Notes under the pieces: model-generated
The model's database searches: none
Seen by the model: the letters and a program-made list of their open reading frames with translations, nothing else
Told to the model about the DNA's origin: nothing
Source of the DNA: JAFEDN01 sp963795715
Lineage (GTDB): Bacteria; Pseudomonadota; Gammaproteobacteria; Coxiellales; Coxiellaceae
Direction of reading: 5' to 3'
Assembly: GCA_963795715.1 (NCBI GenBank)
Contig: CAWCIY010000003.1
Coordinates: 1,178,001-1,242,000, forward strand
DNA length: 64,000 nucleotides
Program-made: the position numbers and the translations under genes
Shown here: positions 1-10,300 of the stretch, piece after piece
Layout of the letters: each line of letters opens with the position of its first letter
How positions within the stretch are numbered: the first letter of the stretch is position 1

Positions 1-1683
1 AAGTTGGCAAAAGAATTAGGTGAATGCAAGGATTTTCAAGAATCAGCTATTGATTTAATTGATATTACTTTATCACATTGCGCCTCTGACTCAAGTCTTT
101 CCCTAGGTGAACTGATATCTAAACTAAACGAATTACGTAACGCAATTAGAGAAGGATCATTTACTATAGACCAAGCGACTCATTTCGCTAGGGAATTGAT
201 CCAATTGGAAAAAGAATTTCGAGACACTGTTGAGGAACAAGATGAAAAAACCTTGGCATTCGTTAAGACGCAAGTTGATAATTTGCCCTTAACCTCCCGC
301 CGGGATGAAAATTTTATGTTAACAGAGCTCTCTAAGCAGTTGAAAACGTTATTGAAGGATTTAAACGAAACACCTCCGATCATTGATAGCGCCGCCATTG
401 CTTGGCATTATACTCGTGATATTCGTGATTTTCCATCAAAAGCAAAAACAGTAACGCTACTGACTAGTCTTTTAGGAAATGAATATAAATCATCGCGGGA
501 ACTCAGTGACCAGATCAAAGAATTACACGCTATTATCCCAGAAATTGATAGCGCTATTGAAAGTAATAAAAAACGGGCAGTAGATTATAGTTGGTCGCAC
601 GGTGGTAATTTGCGTTGTGTTACACAGGGTGGTGTTGAGTTCACTACTGCAGTCGATATTTGTTACGATCATTCAGTTGGAGTGGCAAAACGCAGTCATC
701 AGCAAAATATTTTAAAAGGAATGCAATCTTTAAACCAAGCCATAGATAGTCAAGTCAATCATCTCATTACGTCTAATACAGTTTTCCATTATTCTGAAAA
801 TATCATATCGCAAAGTTTTACTCATGTAGATGCAAACCCAGTTAGGACTGGTGTTTTCGACAGATCTTCTATGCGAAAGCAAGATCCAGAAGAAGAATTT
901 AATGTTCCTACTGCTTTTGGATCTACTGCACGCGTACACGTCGCCATACCAAGAGAAATAGGCAGACCTAGCAAAGAAGTAGCAACCTTGATCGATAGGC
1001 ATAATCAATTATTTATAAAAGTTGAAGCGCTCCGGATCCTCGATAAACAAAAACAAATGTCTCCAATAACCGGTGAGATTAATCAAAAACTCCGACAAGT
1101 CCTTGGCGAATTTGCGGTGAAAGATTTTGAAAGGTTTCTGCTTAAAAATGAAATAGCCCAATTGCGGAGGCTTGCTGAGAATGAATTTAAAAAAGAGGGG
1201 GTTCACATCCATTCAGATTCTTTGGGAACTGTTTTTTTAAAAGTACAAGATCGCTTTAAAGACTTCGCGCAACTTTTACAATTACTTTCACAATTATTTT
1301 CAGACGCCAAGCCTCAAGCTCCGCTTAAACAACTAATTGCAAAAATGATGTTAAACAAAGTGATTGCGGGATGCGAGCATTGGAGTAAGGTTTGCCCCAA
1401 AACACAAGAGAAAGTGCTTAATCTCATGGGTCATGCACTTTTACAAAATGATCACATCAACTTTTCTAATTCTCAACAGCTTAATAAAATTGTTACAGGG
1501 CTAGAAAAGCAGCTTCAAGAAGCAATAGTTGAGAAAAAGAGCTGGAAGGCTGCTTTTTATAAATCAGCAACTAAGGAATATGATATCCACTTTGATAATC
1601 AAAAAGGCCTATCAAATGCTCGTGTCAACAGTTTGATTACAACCACCGCCGATCTGGTTATTGAGTCTTCGGCCCGCATGTAA
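1..1683 (+). CDS. Hypothetical helical protein, 5' end outside the window
   Basis: The reading frame is already open at base 1 and ends with TAA at 1683, so at least 560 residues are present and the true start probably lies upstream; a TTG at position 4 has no visible ribosome site and is a poor start. The protein is mostly predicted helix, rich in Glu, Lys, Leu and Gln, with no membrane segment and no enzyme motif I recognise. Long charged helical proteins of this type are common among secreted effectors and orphan proteins of Legionellales, but that comparison rests on composition only. It converges on the MFS exporter gene with a gap of about 10 bases. Confidence 0.7.
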   Translation, partial: KLAKELGECKDFQESAIDLIDITLSHCASDSSLSLGELISKLNELRNAIREGSFTIDQATHFARELIQLEKEFRDTVEEQDEKTLAFVKTQVDNLPLTSRRDENFMLTELSKQLKTLLKDLNETPPIIDSAAIAWHYTRDIRDFPSKAKTVTLLTSLLGNEYKSSRELSDQIKELHAIIPEIDSAIESNKKRAVDYSWSHGGNLRCVTQGGVEFTTAVDICYDHSVGVAKRSHQQNILKGMQSLNQAIDSQVNHLITSNTVFHYSENIISQSFTHVDANPVRTGVFDRSSMRKQDPEEEFNVPTAFGSTARVHVAIPREIGRPSKEVATLIDRHNQLFIKVEALRILDKQKQMSPITGEINQKLRQVLGEFAVKDFERFLLKNEIAQLRRLAENEFKKEGVHIHSDSLGTVFLKVQDRFKDFAQLLQLLSQLFSDAKPQAPLKQLIAKMMLNKVIAGCEHWSKVCPKTQEKVLNLMGHALLQNDHINFSNSQQLNKIVTGLEKQLQEAIVEKKSWKAAFYKSATKEYDIHFDNQKGLSNARVNSLITTTADLVIESSARM

Positions 1684-1693
1684 CAGCGTCTTT

Positions 1694-3259
1694 TTATTTG
1701 GGCAATTTTTCAGGGCGAATCATCATCCAACTACTAATCAGGCCTATGGTGGCTAATATAAAGCAGACCAGCATACTAATCCCCATCCCGTGCACGAAAC
1801 AAGTCCGCAAAATATCCAACAACGCCGGTATGTCATGGCTATTAAATTGACTGAGCTGTTCAGCAGTATAATGCGGAGTGCCGATGACTGTTTTTAAAAT
1901 TTGTACGTGCGTATGGTCTAACTGACGCCACTCAGTTTGCGAGATGATCGAACCCAGTTTCATCCCGCCAAAATCAATAATGATCACAGAACTTAAGATA
2001 AGTCCTATGGCATTACCCACACAGCCAAACATTGAGAAGGCACTGGAAGCAGATCCCAATAACTGGTTGGGCACACTTTTCATCATAACCGTATTTAAAG
2101 CTGGAAAACCTAATCCGCCGCCCATACCAAATAAGGCCAATCCCAACAGAGGAATCCAAATAGGACTTTGTTGATTACAAAACAAGAAAACTATGAAGGA
2201 CGCCATGGTCACAGCCCATCCGGAAACAATCGGAACTCGGGGGTCGATGCGGTCGATTAGTTTACCACTATAAACAGATAGCCAAGCAAACATCGCGGTC
2301 ATGATGAGAAAAATAAAACCGGTATTCAATGCGGAATAATTTTGGGCATTTTCTAAAAAGAGCCCAATGATAATCAACACCGTAGCAAAATTAAAACCCA
2401 TAAAAATATAACCGATGCTGCAGCCTAAAAAAACAGTGTTTCGAAACATTGCCAATTGAATTAAGGGATATGTTTGCCGCCGTTCAAACCAGATAAAAAC
2501 ACTTAACAAAAGTAAGGAAATAATAATCCCAAACCAAAAATAGCTAGAATGTATTCCCCAAGTATTTACCTGATTCAGAGTATACATCAAAATAGTTAAG
2601 GCAAGAGCGATTAAAAAAGCCCCTGTAAAATCCATATTTTCTTGAGACAATTTCCAGGGCTCACGTTTGACCGCCCAAAGAATAATGCCCAACACAGGAA
2701 AACCTAAGGGTAGGTTTAGGAAAAAAATCCAGCGCCAATTTAAAAGATGCAGCACCACGCCACCGAAAGTGGGGCCTATCGCCAAACCTATGGCAATGGA
2801 TGAAGTAAGGACTCCCAGCGCGTACCCGCGCCTGTTTTCGGGGAAGGAAGTGAAAACCAAAGTATATAATCCGGGAAGGAACAACGCTCCGCCCAAACCT
2901 TGAACGACCCGGCCAAGAATCAGAAACCAAGGTTGAGTCGCCGCTCCTGTCAAGGCCGAGCCAATCATAAATAAAGAAGTACCGGTTAAGAAAGTGCGGC
3001 GTTTGCCATATAAATCAGCGCAACGGCCAGCGGTCAAGAGAAAGGCTCCCCAGGCTAGAATATAGGCGCTTAACGCCCATTGTACGGTGCTTAAATCAGC
3101 ATGCACGCTTTTACTGATGGCAATCAGCGCCACATTAACTGCAGTGAAATCAATTTGGATCATGGCGCCCAAAATGCATACTGCGAATAAAATCCAACCT
3201 GCTTTAGGGGCAGACTGAGCTTGTTCTAAAATAGGTTGTTCGTTTTGTGTGGTTATCAT
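1694..3259 (-). CDS. DHA2-family MFS multidrug exporter (EmrB/QacA type)
   Basis: A polytopic inner-membrane protein of about 521 residues with roughly 14 hydrophobic segments, the DHA2 layout of proton-driven drug exporters. The MFS motif A region reads GRCADLYGKRRTF shortly after the second membrane segment, and a Gly-rich stretch (VQGLGGALFLPG) follows. The C-terminal half also carries a Gly-rich membrane segment (LFGMGGGLGFPA). The start is uncertain: the frame stays open to a TTG at 3325, but the ATG at 3259 leaves about 20 residues before the first membrane segment, as is usual. None of the candidate starts has a good ribosome site. No HlyD/EmrA adaptor gene is adjacent, so it may act alone; the substrate cannot be read from the sequence. 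Confidence 0.9.
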   Translation of the reverse strand: MITTQNEQPILEQAQSAPKAGWILFAVCILGAMIQIDFTAVNVALIAISKSVHADLSTVQWALSAYILAWGAFLLTAGRCADLYGKRRTFLTGTSLFMIGSALTGAATQPWFLILGRVVQGLGGALFLPGLYTLVFTSFPENRRGYALGVLTSSIAIGLAIGPTFGGVVLHLLNWRWIFFLNLPLGFPVLGIILWAVKREPWKLSQENMDFTGAFLIALALTILMYTLNQVNTWGIHSSYFWFGIIISLLLLSVFIWFERRQTYPLIQLAMFRNTVFLGCSIGYIFMGFNFATVLIIIGLFLENAQNYSALNTGFIFLIMTAMFAWLSVYSGKLIDRIDPRVPIVSGWAVTMASFIVFLFCNQQSPIWIPLLGLALFGMGGGLGFPALNTVMMKSVPNQLLGSASSAFSMFGCVGNAIGLILSSVIIIDFGGMKLGSIISQTEWRQLDHTHVQILKTVIGTPHYTAEQLSQFNSHDIPALLDILRTCFVHGMGISMLVCFILATIGLISSWMMIRPEKLPK

Positions 3260-3321
3260 GTTGTATTCAGCCAGGGCGCCACGCGAAGCTGAGCCCATCT
3301 TATAGGTGGAAGTCCTATTGG

Positions 3322-3411
3322 TCAAGAGGAACCAGCCTCAGACAGCGCCTTCATGGCCCATTCAATGGCTTCAGTATGTGATACTAATAATAGATCCTTT
3401 AGTTGGCGCAT
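3322..3411 (-). pseudogene. Small ORF or gene remnant ahead of the MFS gene
   Basis: An ATG at 3411 opens a 29-codon frame ending in TGA at 3322, which overlaps the possible TTG start of the MFS frame. The peptide contains TEAIEWAMKAL, faintly like the DEAIEWA segment of YCII-related domains, so it may be the tail of a decayed gene. It could equally be an upstream leader ORF or chance. There is no clear ribosome site. Confidence 0.2.
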
Positions 3412-3434
3412 AACGCCAAGAAATAAAAATAACT

Positions 3435-5456
3435 TTATTTTCTGAAAGGACGTTGTATTATTTTATTGGCCTTGGCGCTAATTTCTTTTTCTAGTTTATG
3501 GATTTCTTCCTTGAGATTTGCAGCAGTGAGTTCGATTTTTGAGTTCGAAAAAAATATTGAGGACCCATTACTGGATGGTTGAGGAACCCAAGGGTATTGG
3601 TTATGCAAACTTGTCATCACTTCTGTCTCATTTTGACCAGGAAATTTGTCAATATGATTTAACTCCATTTGCTTGATGATGGCGTCATGGACTTTTTTAT
3701 GAGAACCTGTGGTCCTCAAGATTTTCTTACCATCATTATCTAAAATCGTTTGACGGCTGGTCGAAGACGGTGTTCTAAAGTCTTTATATTCATCTTTAGA
3801 AATTAATCCTTGATATAACTGCGCTAGTTTTTTATTATCTTTTGTGCGAGAGACTCTATGGAATAAATATAATGCTGTATCATGGTTTTTTTCAATAGAT
3901 TCTGTTTTCGGATACAAGCTATTTAGGATATATTTTTCATACTTTAGTAAAGCTTTTGTAGTCGGTTTTTTTAATAAAGCAGCCTCTTTTAAATCCGGCA
4001 AACTGTCTAGCGTAGAAAAAAGTGACGTCTGACATTCTCGGTATCGCTTAATGGTGGTGCAAGTTTGAATGAGCCCTAAGTTATTCAAAATAATCTGAAT
4101 TGGGTCTGGCTTTGACTTGTCTATTACCTGAGTGGTGATAGCCGTAGATAACTTAATAAATTCATTGTACAAATCGAATAATGCCAACTTTGGATTGACT
4201 CTTTTAAATAATCGAATGCCAGTCTGTATGTCTTTAGGAGTGACATAAACATTACCGCTGTTGGTCACTTCAATGTCTAATGCGGTTTCCCCCAAGGCGT
4301 GGAACATGCGACACAATTGCTCATATTTGTCTTCATTATTTAATGGTGTGGGGAGGGGGATTTTCGCTTCTATAGCCAAAACCTTCTCCATAGTACTCGT
4401 TAAATATAAAGTAGGCCATAAAGAGATGTCAGGAGCCTTCCCGGCAATGATAACTAAACTCTCGATCAAGGATTTAGCTATATAGAAAATATGAGGAAGT
4501 TTCTCTGCTACGTTTGATTCTAGAAGATAAGAATAGATAAATAAATATTCAAATAAAGTAAATATTGGTATTTTTTTGTGTTTTTGATCATACATGCATT
4601 TCGTGGTAAAAAACACAGCCATGACATCTAAGTAGGTTTTTGCATGCCAAAGGGGGTCTTCGGAATTTCGATAACTGCGAATATATTCTATTACCTCTTG
4701 AGGCAAGTCAGCGGTTGGATTTTGATATAAACCGGGAATTATTTTATCTACTAGAAGTTGCTCGTAATGGAAGTTTTGCAGGCCATCTGAGGCTAGTATT
4801 TGCTTTTTTATAAGCGATTTTAAAAAATTAACCAATTCCTGTAAAACTTTTCGCCTGCTACTTTTTGAGGATTGACTCCTGCCTTCTGCTATCAATTGCC
4901 GGGTTAAGTGGTCATACTGACGAGAAGGTTCATAAGGGAAATATAAATCGGCGCTCTTATTTTCATACAACGTTGCTAAATATAACTGCTTCCAGCTATG
5001 CTTTTCTTCCGAAGCAAGTTCCTTATCTGTTTCTTTGTAAATTGTTTCTACCTGTTTTTTATTGAAATTCATTTTAACTATTAATTTAGCCAGTGATCGC
5101 TTTGGGGTATTTTCTGCCTCAACGGGAAAAAGCGGGGATTTGTCTTCTCTTAATAATACTGTTGGAATGTGGTTAATTGCCTCGAAAGGTAAAATGGGGA
5201 TCACTTGAAAATTTTGATCTTCAGGGTCAGATAACCAATAGTCAAATATGATACGGATAAGACCAGGGTAAAGGTTGATCTCATATTGGAATACATTAAA
5301 AATAGGGAAAGATATCACGCGATAAGGTTTATCTGACTGTTCTGTAGATTGAAGTTTTAACTCATCATTTGTTCTAAAGGAATATGCTGTTGGCTCTATT
5401 TTTTTTTTCACATTAATCTTCTTTTTTTGTGTGATTTGCCCGCTCGACCATGCCAA
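3435..5456 (-). CDS. Hypothetical protein, 673 aa, effector-like
   Basis: I do not recognise the family. The frame begins with TTG at 5456 (no good ribosome site, stop codon a few codons upstream) and there is no plausible ATG close by. The N-terminus is Lys-rich, followed at about residues 62-84 by NLYPGLIRIIFDYWL, a short Leu/Pro-Ile-Tyr helix pair also seen in the gene at 5909. The rest is largely alpha-helical with TPR-like amphipathic character but no repeat I can define; the C-terminus is basic. There is no signal peptide or membrane segment, so it is cytoplasmic or delivered by a dedicated secretion system. It lies next to repeat-flanked effector-like genes. Confidence 0.65.
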   Translation of the reverse strand: MAWSSGQITQKKKINVKKKIEPTAYSFRTNDELKLQSTEQSDKPYRVISFPIFNVFQYEINLYPGLIRIIFDYWLSDPEDQNFQVIPILPFEAINHIPTVLLREDKSPLFPVEAENTPKRSLAKLIVKMNFNKKQVETIYKETDKELASEEKHSWKQLYLATLYENKSADLYFPYEPSRQYDHLTRQLIAEGRSQSSKSSRRKVLQELVNFLKSLIKKQILASDGLQNFHYEQLLVDKIIPGLYQNPTADLPQEVIEYIRSYRNSEDPLWHAKTYLDVMAVFFTTKCMYDQKHKKIPIFTLFEYLFIYSYLLESNVAEKLPHIFYIAKSLIESLVIIAGKAPDISLWPTLYLTSTMEKVLAIEAKIPLPTPLNNEDKYEQLCRMFHALGETALDIEVTNSGNVYVTPKDIQTGIRLFKRVNPKLALFDLYNEFIKLSTAITTQVIDKSKPDPIQIILNNLGLIQTCTTIKRYRECQTSLFSTLDSLPDLKEAALLKKPTTKALLKYEKYILNSLYPKTESIEKNHDTALYLFHRVSRTKDNKKLAQLYQGLISKDEYKDFRTPSSTSRQTILDNDGKKILRTTGSHKKVHDAIIKQMELNHIDKFPGQNETEVMTSLHNQYPWVPQPSSNGSSIFFSNSKIELTAANLKEEIHKLEKEISAKANKIIQRPFRK

Positions 5457-5500
5457 TACACCACATAATCAGACCAATGTCAACCCAAAATTAATACCCC

Positions 5501-5599
5501 ACCGGTTAGGGTCAAGTCCTTAATCCTGAAATTCTTATATTAACGAATAGTAAATACCATATTATTTAATTCAGGATTAAGGACTTGACCCTGTAGGCC
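5501..5599. repeat. 99-bp palindromic repeat, copy 1 of 3
   Basis: The element starts ACCGGTT and ends GTAGGCC. It contains perfect 23-bp inverted arms at 5508-5530 and 5570-5592, beginning AGGGTCAAGTCC, around an AT-rich 39-base centre. Nearly identical 99-bp copies lie at 7118-7216 and 10457-10555. It has no coding capacity; it could act as a transcript-end hairpin or as a non-autonomous mobile element. Confidence 0.85.
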
Positions 5600-5667
5600 A
5601 TTACTGCAGTAATTCCCGGTGAGTTTTAACTATTTGATTTAATAAAATAAATCACCTTTATAAAAAA

Positions 5668-5813
5668 ATAATTTTCGTAGAAAATTATCCCCGCGATGGG
5701 GGATTGTAAGGGGGAGAATCGCGATTCTCCCCCTTCATTCCGAGCATCGGCTCCGCCGAGCGCAGGATAAAAACAGGAAGCAATTTTCGCTGTACTCAGC
5801 GGGAATTGCTGCC
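5668..5813. repeat. REP-like three-hairpin repeat, copy A
   Basis: Three hairpins in a row: a GGGGGAGAATCGCGATTCTCCCCC-type palindrome centred near 5722, a CGGCTCCGCCG hairpin near 5753, and a weaker hairpin at 5780-5810 that ends GGGAATTGCTGCC. The order and wording match copies at 19609, 39486 and 46356 and a rearranged copy at 44372. It is a non-coding repeat of chromosomal REP/BIME character. Confidence 0.75.
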
Positions 5814-5908
5814 ATTACTGCTAAAAGTTTGTAATCATTTGCATGTTGCGGTAATATGGGAAACAAGCAGAGTTGCTACTAAAAACAATTTTAATAAGGG
5901 ATTCATGT

Positions 5909-7084
5909 ATGAAAACAGAAGGAAATCAAATAGCTAATATATTAACTAGATTGATAGTTGAAACAGTAAAAAACTCCATAAACTTGCCTTCACCCCTGAT
6001 CACCATGATTGCTAAATATTATGGTTATTCTTTTATGGATAAAACACCTGATGAAAAAGACGAAGATATTCGCAAGCTTCTTTCCCCGAGTGATTGGAAA
6101 AAAGAATTAACCTTCCTAGATGAAAAGGGGATGTTGGGTGAAATTGACGTCATTGCTGAGCACCTTAAAGCGGATAGTCAAACTCTATCTCAAAAGTACG
6201 GAAAAGACCTATTCCGGAGGGTACACAGCAATTTAACTGAGATGAGGATGGTTGCATTTTTATACGAGAAGAGAACTTATCTACGGGATTTCACCCAATA
6301 CCCGCAGTATAATTATGATAGTTCACAGGAAGATTTGCCGTTGATATCCTCCAACGAAATTGAAATTAAACAACAAGAATTATCACAAAAATTATTTACT
6401 AAGGGAAATTTTTATGCTGCAGTAAAGTATTCAGGCCCTGACTCATTATTGATAATGAAGTCAGGGCCATTTTGTTACTACATGGGCGGTGAAATCGACA
6501 GTGCGTGGGGAAATATTAATACTCTTAGGTACCTAGCACTATATCATTACAATAGTGACGAAAAAAAATCTACGCAACTGCTGCTAATACGTTGCAGACC
6601 TTGGTTATTTACTGTACTAAATAATTTCTTGCATTGGTTTGCGCCTTACAACATAAAATTTAGAGTAGACAATCCTGTGTTTAAATTACCCTCTGAATTA
6701 CTACATATACATGCACATGGACATGCGCTTTACCAACTGATGCCGCCCATATTATGGTTAGGCGAACAGTTGAGAAAACAACTTTTTGATCTTACGAATC
6801 CTAAGAATAAGAATGATATTAATTTTAATCTCGCAGAGCTAAATAATCTATTGCGCACGTACGTCTTTGAGTTAAATTGTTTTTTAGAACTTTATTCAGA
6901 GATACTAAAAGTAGATACAGGATGTGTGGTTAGCTCTTTGCCGCCAGTGAAAACTAAAAAAGAGGCGTCACTTGTATATCAACAAGCCTTTTTTTCTCCC
7001 ACCAGAATAAGTAATTATGTCTCTTATTCCCGTGAAAAAAATAATGCCTCCGGAAACTTCGTCAACAATTGCATATTAATGTAA
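5909..7084 (+). CDS. Hypothetical protein, 391 aa, effector-like
   Basis: An ATG at 5909 is preceded by AAGGGA at a suitable distance; the longer frame from a TTG at 5873 has no ribosome site. I do not recognise the family. Near residues 25-40 it carries NLPSPLITMIAKYYGY, a Leu-Pro-x(n)-Ile-x-x-Tyr helical motif that resembles the one in the neighbouring 673-residue protein and loosely recalls an F-box helix; this is a resemblance only. The centre contains a segment GPDSLLIMKSGPFCYYMGG. There is no signal peptide or membrane span. The gene sits alone between two copies of the 99-bp palindrome, as if the repeats bracket an accessory cassette. Confidence 0.65.
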   Translation: MKTEGNQIANILTRLIVETVKNSINLPSPLITMIAKYYGYSFMDKTPDEKDEDIRKLLSPSDWKKELTFLDEKGMLGEIDVIAEHLKADSQTLSQKYGKDLFRRVHSNLTEMRMVAFLYEKRTYLRDFTQYPQYNYDSSQEDLPLISSNEIEIKQQELSQKLFTKGNFYAAVKYSGPDSLLIMKSGPFCYYMGGEIDSAWGNINTLRYLALYHYNSDEKKSTQLLLIRCRPWLFTVLNNFLHWFAPYNIKFRVDNPVFKLPSELLHIHAHGHALYQLMPPILWLGEQLRKQLFDLTNPKNKNDINFNLAELNNLLRTYVFELNCFLELYSEILKVDTGCVVSSLPPVKTKKEASLVYQQAFFSPTRISNYVSYSREKNNASGNFVNNCILM

Positions 7085-7117
7085 CCGGTTTTCATTGGTA
7101 ATTTTCGACCGGTTAGG

Positions 7118-7216
7118 ACCGGTTAGGGTCAAGTCCTTAATCCTGAAATTCTTATATTAACGAATATTAAATACCATGTTATTTAATTCAGGATTAAGGA
7201 CTTGACCCTGTAGGCC
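7118..7216. repeat. 99-bp palindromic repeat, copy 2 of 3
   Basis: Same 99-bp unit as at 5501-5599, with two substitutions in the AT-rich centre. The 10-base border ACCGGTTAGG is duplicated directly in front of it (7108-7117). The inverted arms remain perfect. Confidence 0.85.
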
Positions 7217-7389
7217 TACGCAATGCAGAATATCTCTTGCCGTGTCGTAGTATCTTGCTTACAGCCGGTAGAATTCTTTTATGACCTTAGAGTATAATTG
7301 TAATTGCAACTGTGATAGTGTACTTGTACTCGGCGTGAGCTAGTAACCAGTACAAAATGATTAACAATTGAAAAAGAAGAGATAATACA

Positions 7390-10300
7390 ATGAGCAGATC
7401 ACCAGCCTTGCCCCCATCCCCAGAATTTATTAATTTAGATGCACGAGTGCAACTCAGAAAATTTTTAGAAAAAGTTAAAAAAATGATTGAAGATCAAGCG
7501 ATATTACACTTAAATCAGCTTGCTAAAGAAGAACTCCAAGCAATCACAAAACCACAAGTTTTTATCAGTTACGCTTGGGAGCAGGAAAAAACTTTAAACA
7601 ATAACTTACAAACTCTTCTCAAAATTATAAAAGAAGACCTTGAAAGTGCGGGACTGACAGTTTGGCTTGATCTCTCGCAAATGACAGGCAGCCTAGATGA
7701 AAAAATGCGTTCTGGAATCCGTAGGAGCCAGCACGTATTACTGATGGGCACCAAGCGTTATGCTGAACGTACTAAACTTGAAAGCAAGACGAATGTTAAT
7801 ACAGAACTTGAGTTTGCCCTAGAAGAACATAATACGAGATCTAAGAATCCCAAAAAGTATCCCGAAAGTGCTGATTTTTTATTACCTTTAATGCTGGAGG
7901 GGGATTACATATCCACTTTTCCTAGACTACTTAATTATCTGATTCGTGATGTGAAATCTTGGTATAATTTAGAACAAAATAAATGGAAATCTATTGATGC
8001 TTATATTGAGGGGTTAACACAATTTGAGCCGGTGGGTATTTTACCCTGCCTTCTCGGATTAAGCCGCCTTAATGATTATCCTAATTACCGGAAAGCCTGT
8101 ATAGAAAAATACCAAGATTATCAAAAACTGCTCATGTTAGAATTAAAGCTGGAAAGAGGCAAAGTTGAAAAGCTAGAATTTGAGAGACAAAAGCAGGAAT
8201 TACAGAAAAAACAGGAAGAATTAACTTTATCTTTGAAAAAATCGAAAGAAAAACCCCCGCTCTCTAAAAAAGAAATCGAGCAATTATTCCTGAAATTACA
8301 GTTTGCAGAACGCTCAGAGAAGCACTGTTCTGATGATTTGGTTCAATTGCAAAACGATCGATCTTCAAAGGCAGATCTAATTAAAGAAGCAGAAAAAGAA
8401 TTAAAAAAAGCAAAAAATAAATCAAATACACTGCGAAGCCAATATGAGGCAGCGAAATCAAAAATAGAATCAGTCAAGAAACAAGAAAACGATCTGGCTT
8501 CTATTCGGGCTCAACTGGCTTTACAACAAAAAGAATTAAGCCAACGTGAAACAGCTGTTACAAAATCAGAGGAATTACTTAAAGAACATCAAAAAAGTTT
8601 AGACCAACAAGCTGCTGAACAGGTAGATCTAGGAATGGCAATCCAAGAACAGCTAATAGAAATTAAAAAATCAATCGAAACACCAGGAAAATTGGAATCC
8701 GTTTCTGATGTCAAGGAAGAGAAAATCTCCGAAACTTTGGAGTTGAAAAGTAATTCCTCTCACCAGCCGGGAACTAGAAATTCAAAGGGTACAACTGATT
8801 TAGAACAACGCCCCCCAGAAAATAAATCTAATAAATCTACTGACGAAAATAAACTTGAAACATTGTTACCTGGCAGTGGTGTCGTTTCAGATCAGCCGCA
8901 GTCAAAACGGAGATTAAGAATTTCACAGGTATCGTTTATAGCGCCAAAATTGCAAAAAGATTTTGACCAGTTGATGCAATTTGTCGTTGAAGGTGAACAA
9001 GACAAGGCTGAAAAATTGATTCAGGAAAATGAGTCTTTGTTATTATTTTCAGGAACAGTGAAAGATTTATCTGGACGGGAATTTGAGCAAATTAAACCCT
9101 TTCAATATGCCTTATGGGCAGTAGATTGGCATATGTGGACAATGATGCTGAAATATTTGTCAGGGCCAGAAATAATAGAACAATTGCAAGAATTAGAAAG
9201 GGAAAGTACAGAATATGGTAAACATTTTACGTTAAAATGGTTAATGGATGCAATGCAGTTTTATGTGGATAATGCCCAAAATTGGGGCTTTGATCAGCGA
9301 GCGATAACGCATTGGTGTGAAACAGTAGGCGGAGAACAAAAATTATTACCAGCGCACGTGGTGAATGAGTATTGCCACCCCGAAAGGGGGTTTGATCCGT
9401 GTCCACAGGAATGGAAGTCTAAGTTACCACGGACACGTGACACTGAATTGATATCGTGGTTTACCATCATCCCTGGAGGGGAACTCGGACGTAATTTTGG
9501 TTTTTACAGATATAATTCCGATAAATGTGTCTCTCATGAGGCTCCTCAATGGCCATGTAGTAGCCCTCATTTTGAGCCTCCTAAATGGCCGTGGAGTGGC
9601 GCTCCCGTAAATCTCAGGGGAGTGACTGCTACCAAGGGTGTGGTCGCAGACCTCAGAGCGCTCCATTCTTTGTGGAAACAGCGCATGCAGCAATTAGAGT
9701 CACTCAAATCTCAATTCTTATTTACTAGTTTGCAATTTGCGTTGCAAACAATGATGATCAGGGCTTGTAAAGAAGGAAAAGATGAACAAATCCAGAATCT
9801 GTTTTATTGTGGTGCGCTTCCGGATATGCGAGATGCAAAAGGCGAGCACCCATTAGGCGCAGCTGTTTGGACAATGTCTCCTAATGCTGTCAAAATCTTG
9901 TTGACACGAGTCGATGGGACTGTGCCGATGACATGGGCTCAATGTGAAGAACATAATCAGGAATATTATGGTAGCATTTTTATGCCGACTCAAACGACAA
10001 CATCTTCTGAATGGCTTGATTTATTAAAAAGAATAAAATCCAATGCATTTATTAAATTATTTTATTTACAGAAAGCGAATGAGTACTACAAGCAAAACTT
10101 TAATTGGGAAGGTTTGGAGAAGTTTGTGCAGAAAATTAATCAGAGTTTGGATTTTAGCCCAAACCATTTGACGTTCTGCATAAAGACAGAGCAAGAATTT
10201 GAAAGTTTAAGAAAACAGATTAAACAAATGATAGAAAAGCCGCAGCCAAAGGTAGACTCAAAACAGACACAACAAGACTCAAAATATGAATCACCGAGTC

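Larger units (their letters stand above)
5457..5908. other. Intergenic region made of two repeats
   Basis: This 450-base gap between divergent genes is almost wholly repetitive. It holds a copy of the 99-bp palindrome (5501-5599) and a copy of the three-hairpin REP-like repeat (5668-5813). An 11-base direct repeat, GCCATTACTGC, occurs at 5597-5607 and 5811-5821, on either side of the REP-like copy. The remainder is AT-rich. Confidence 0.6.
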
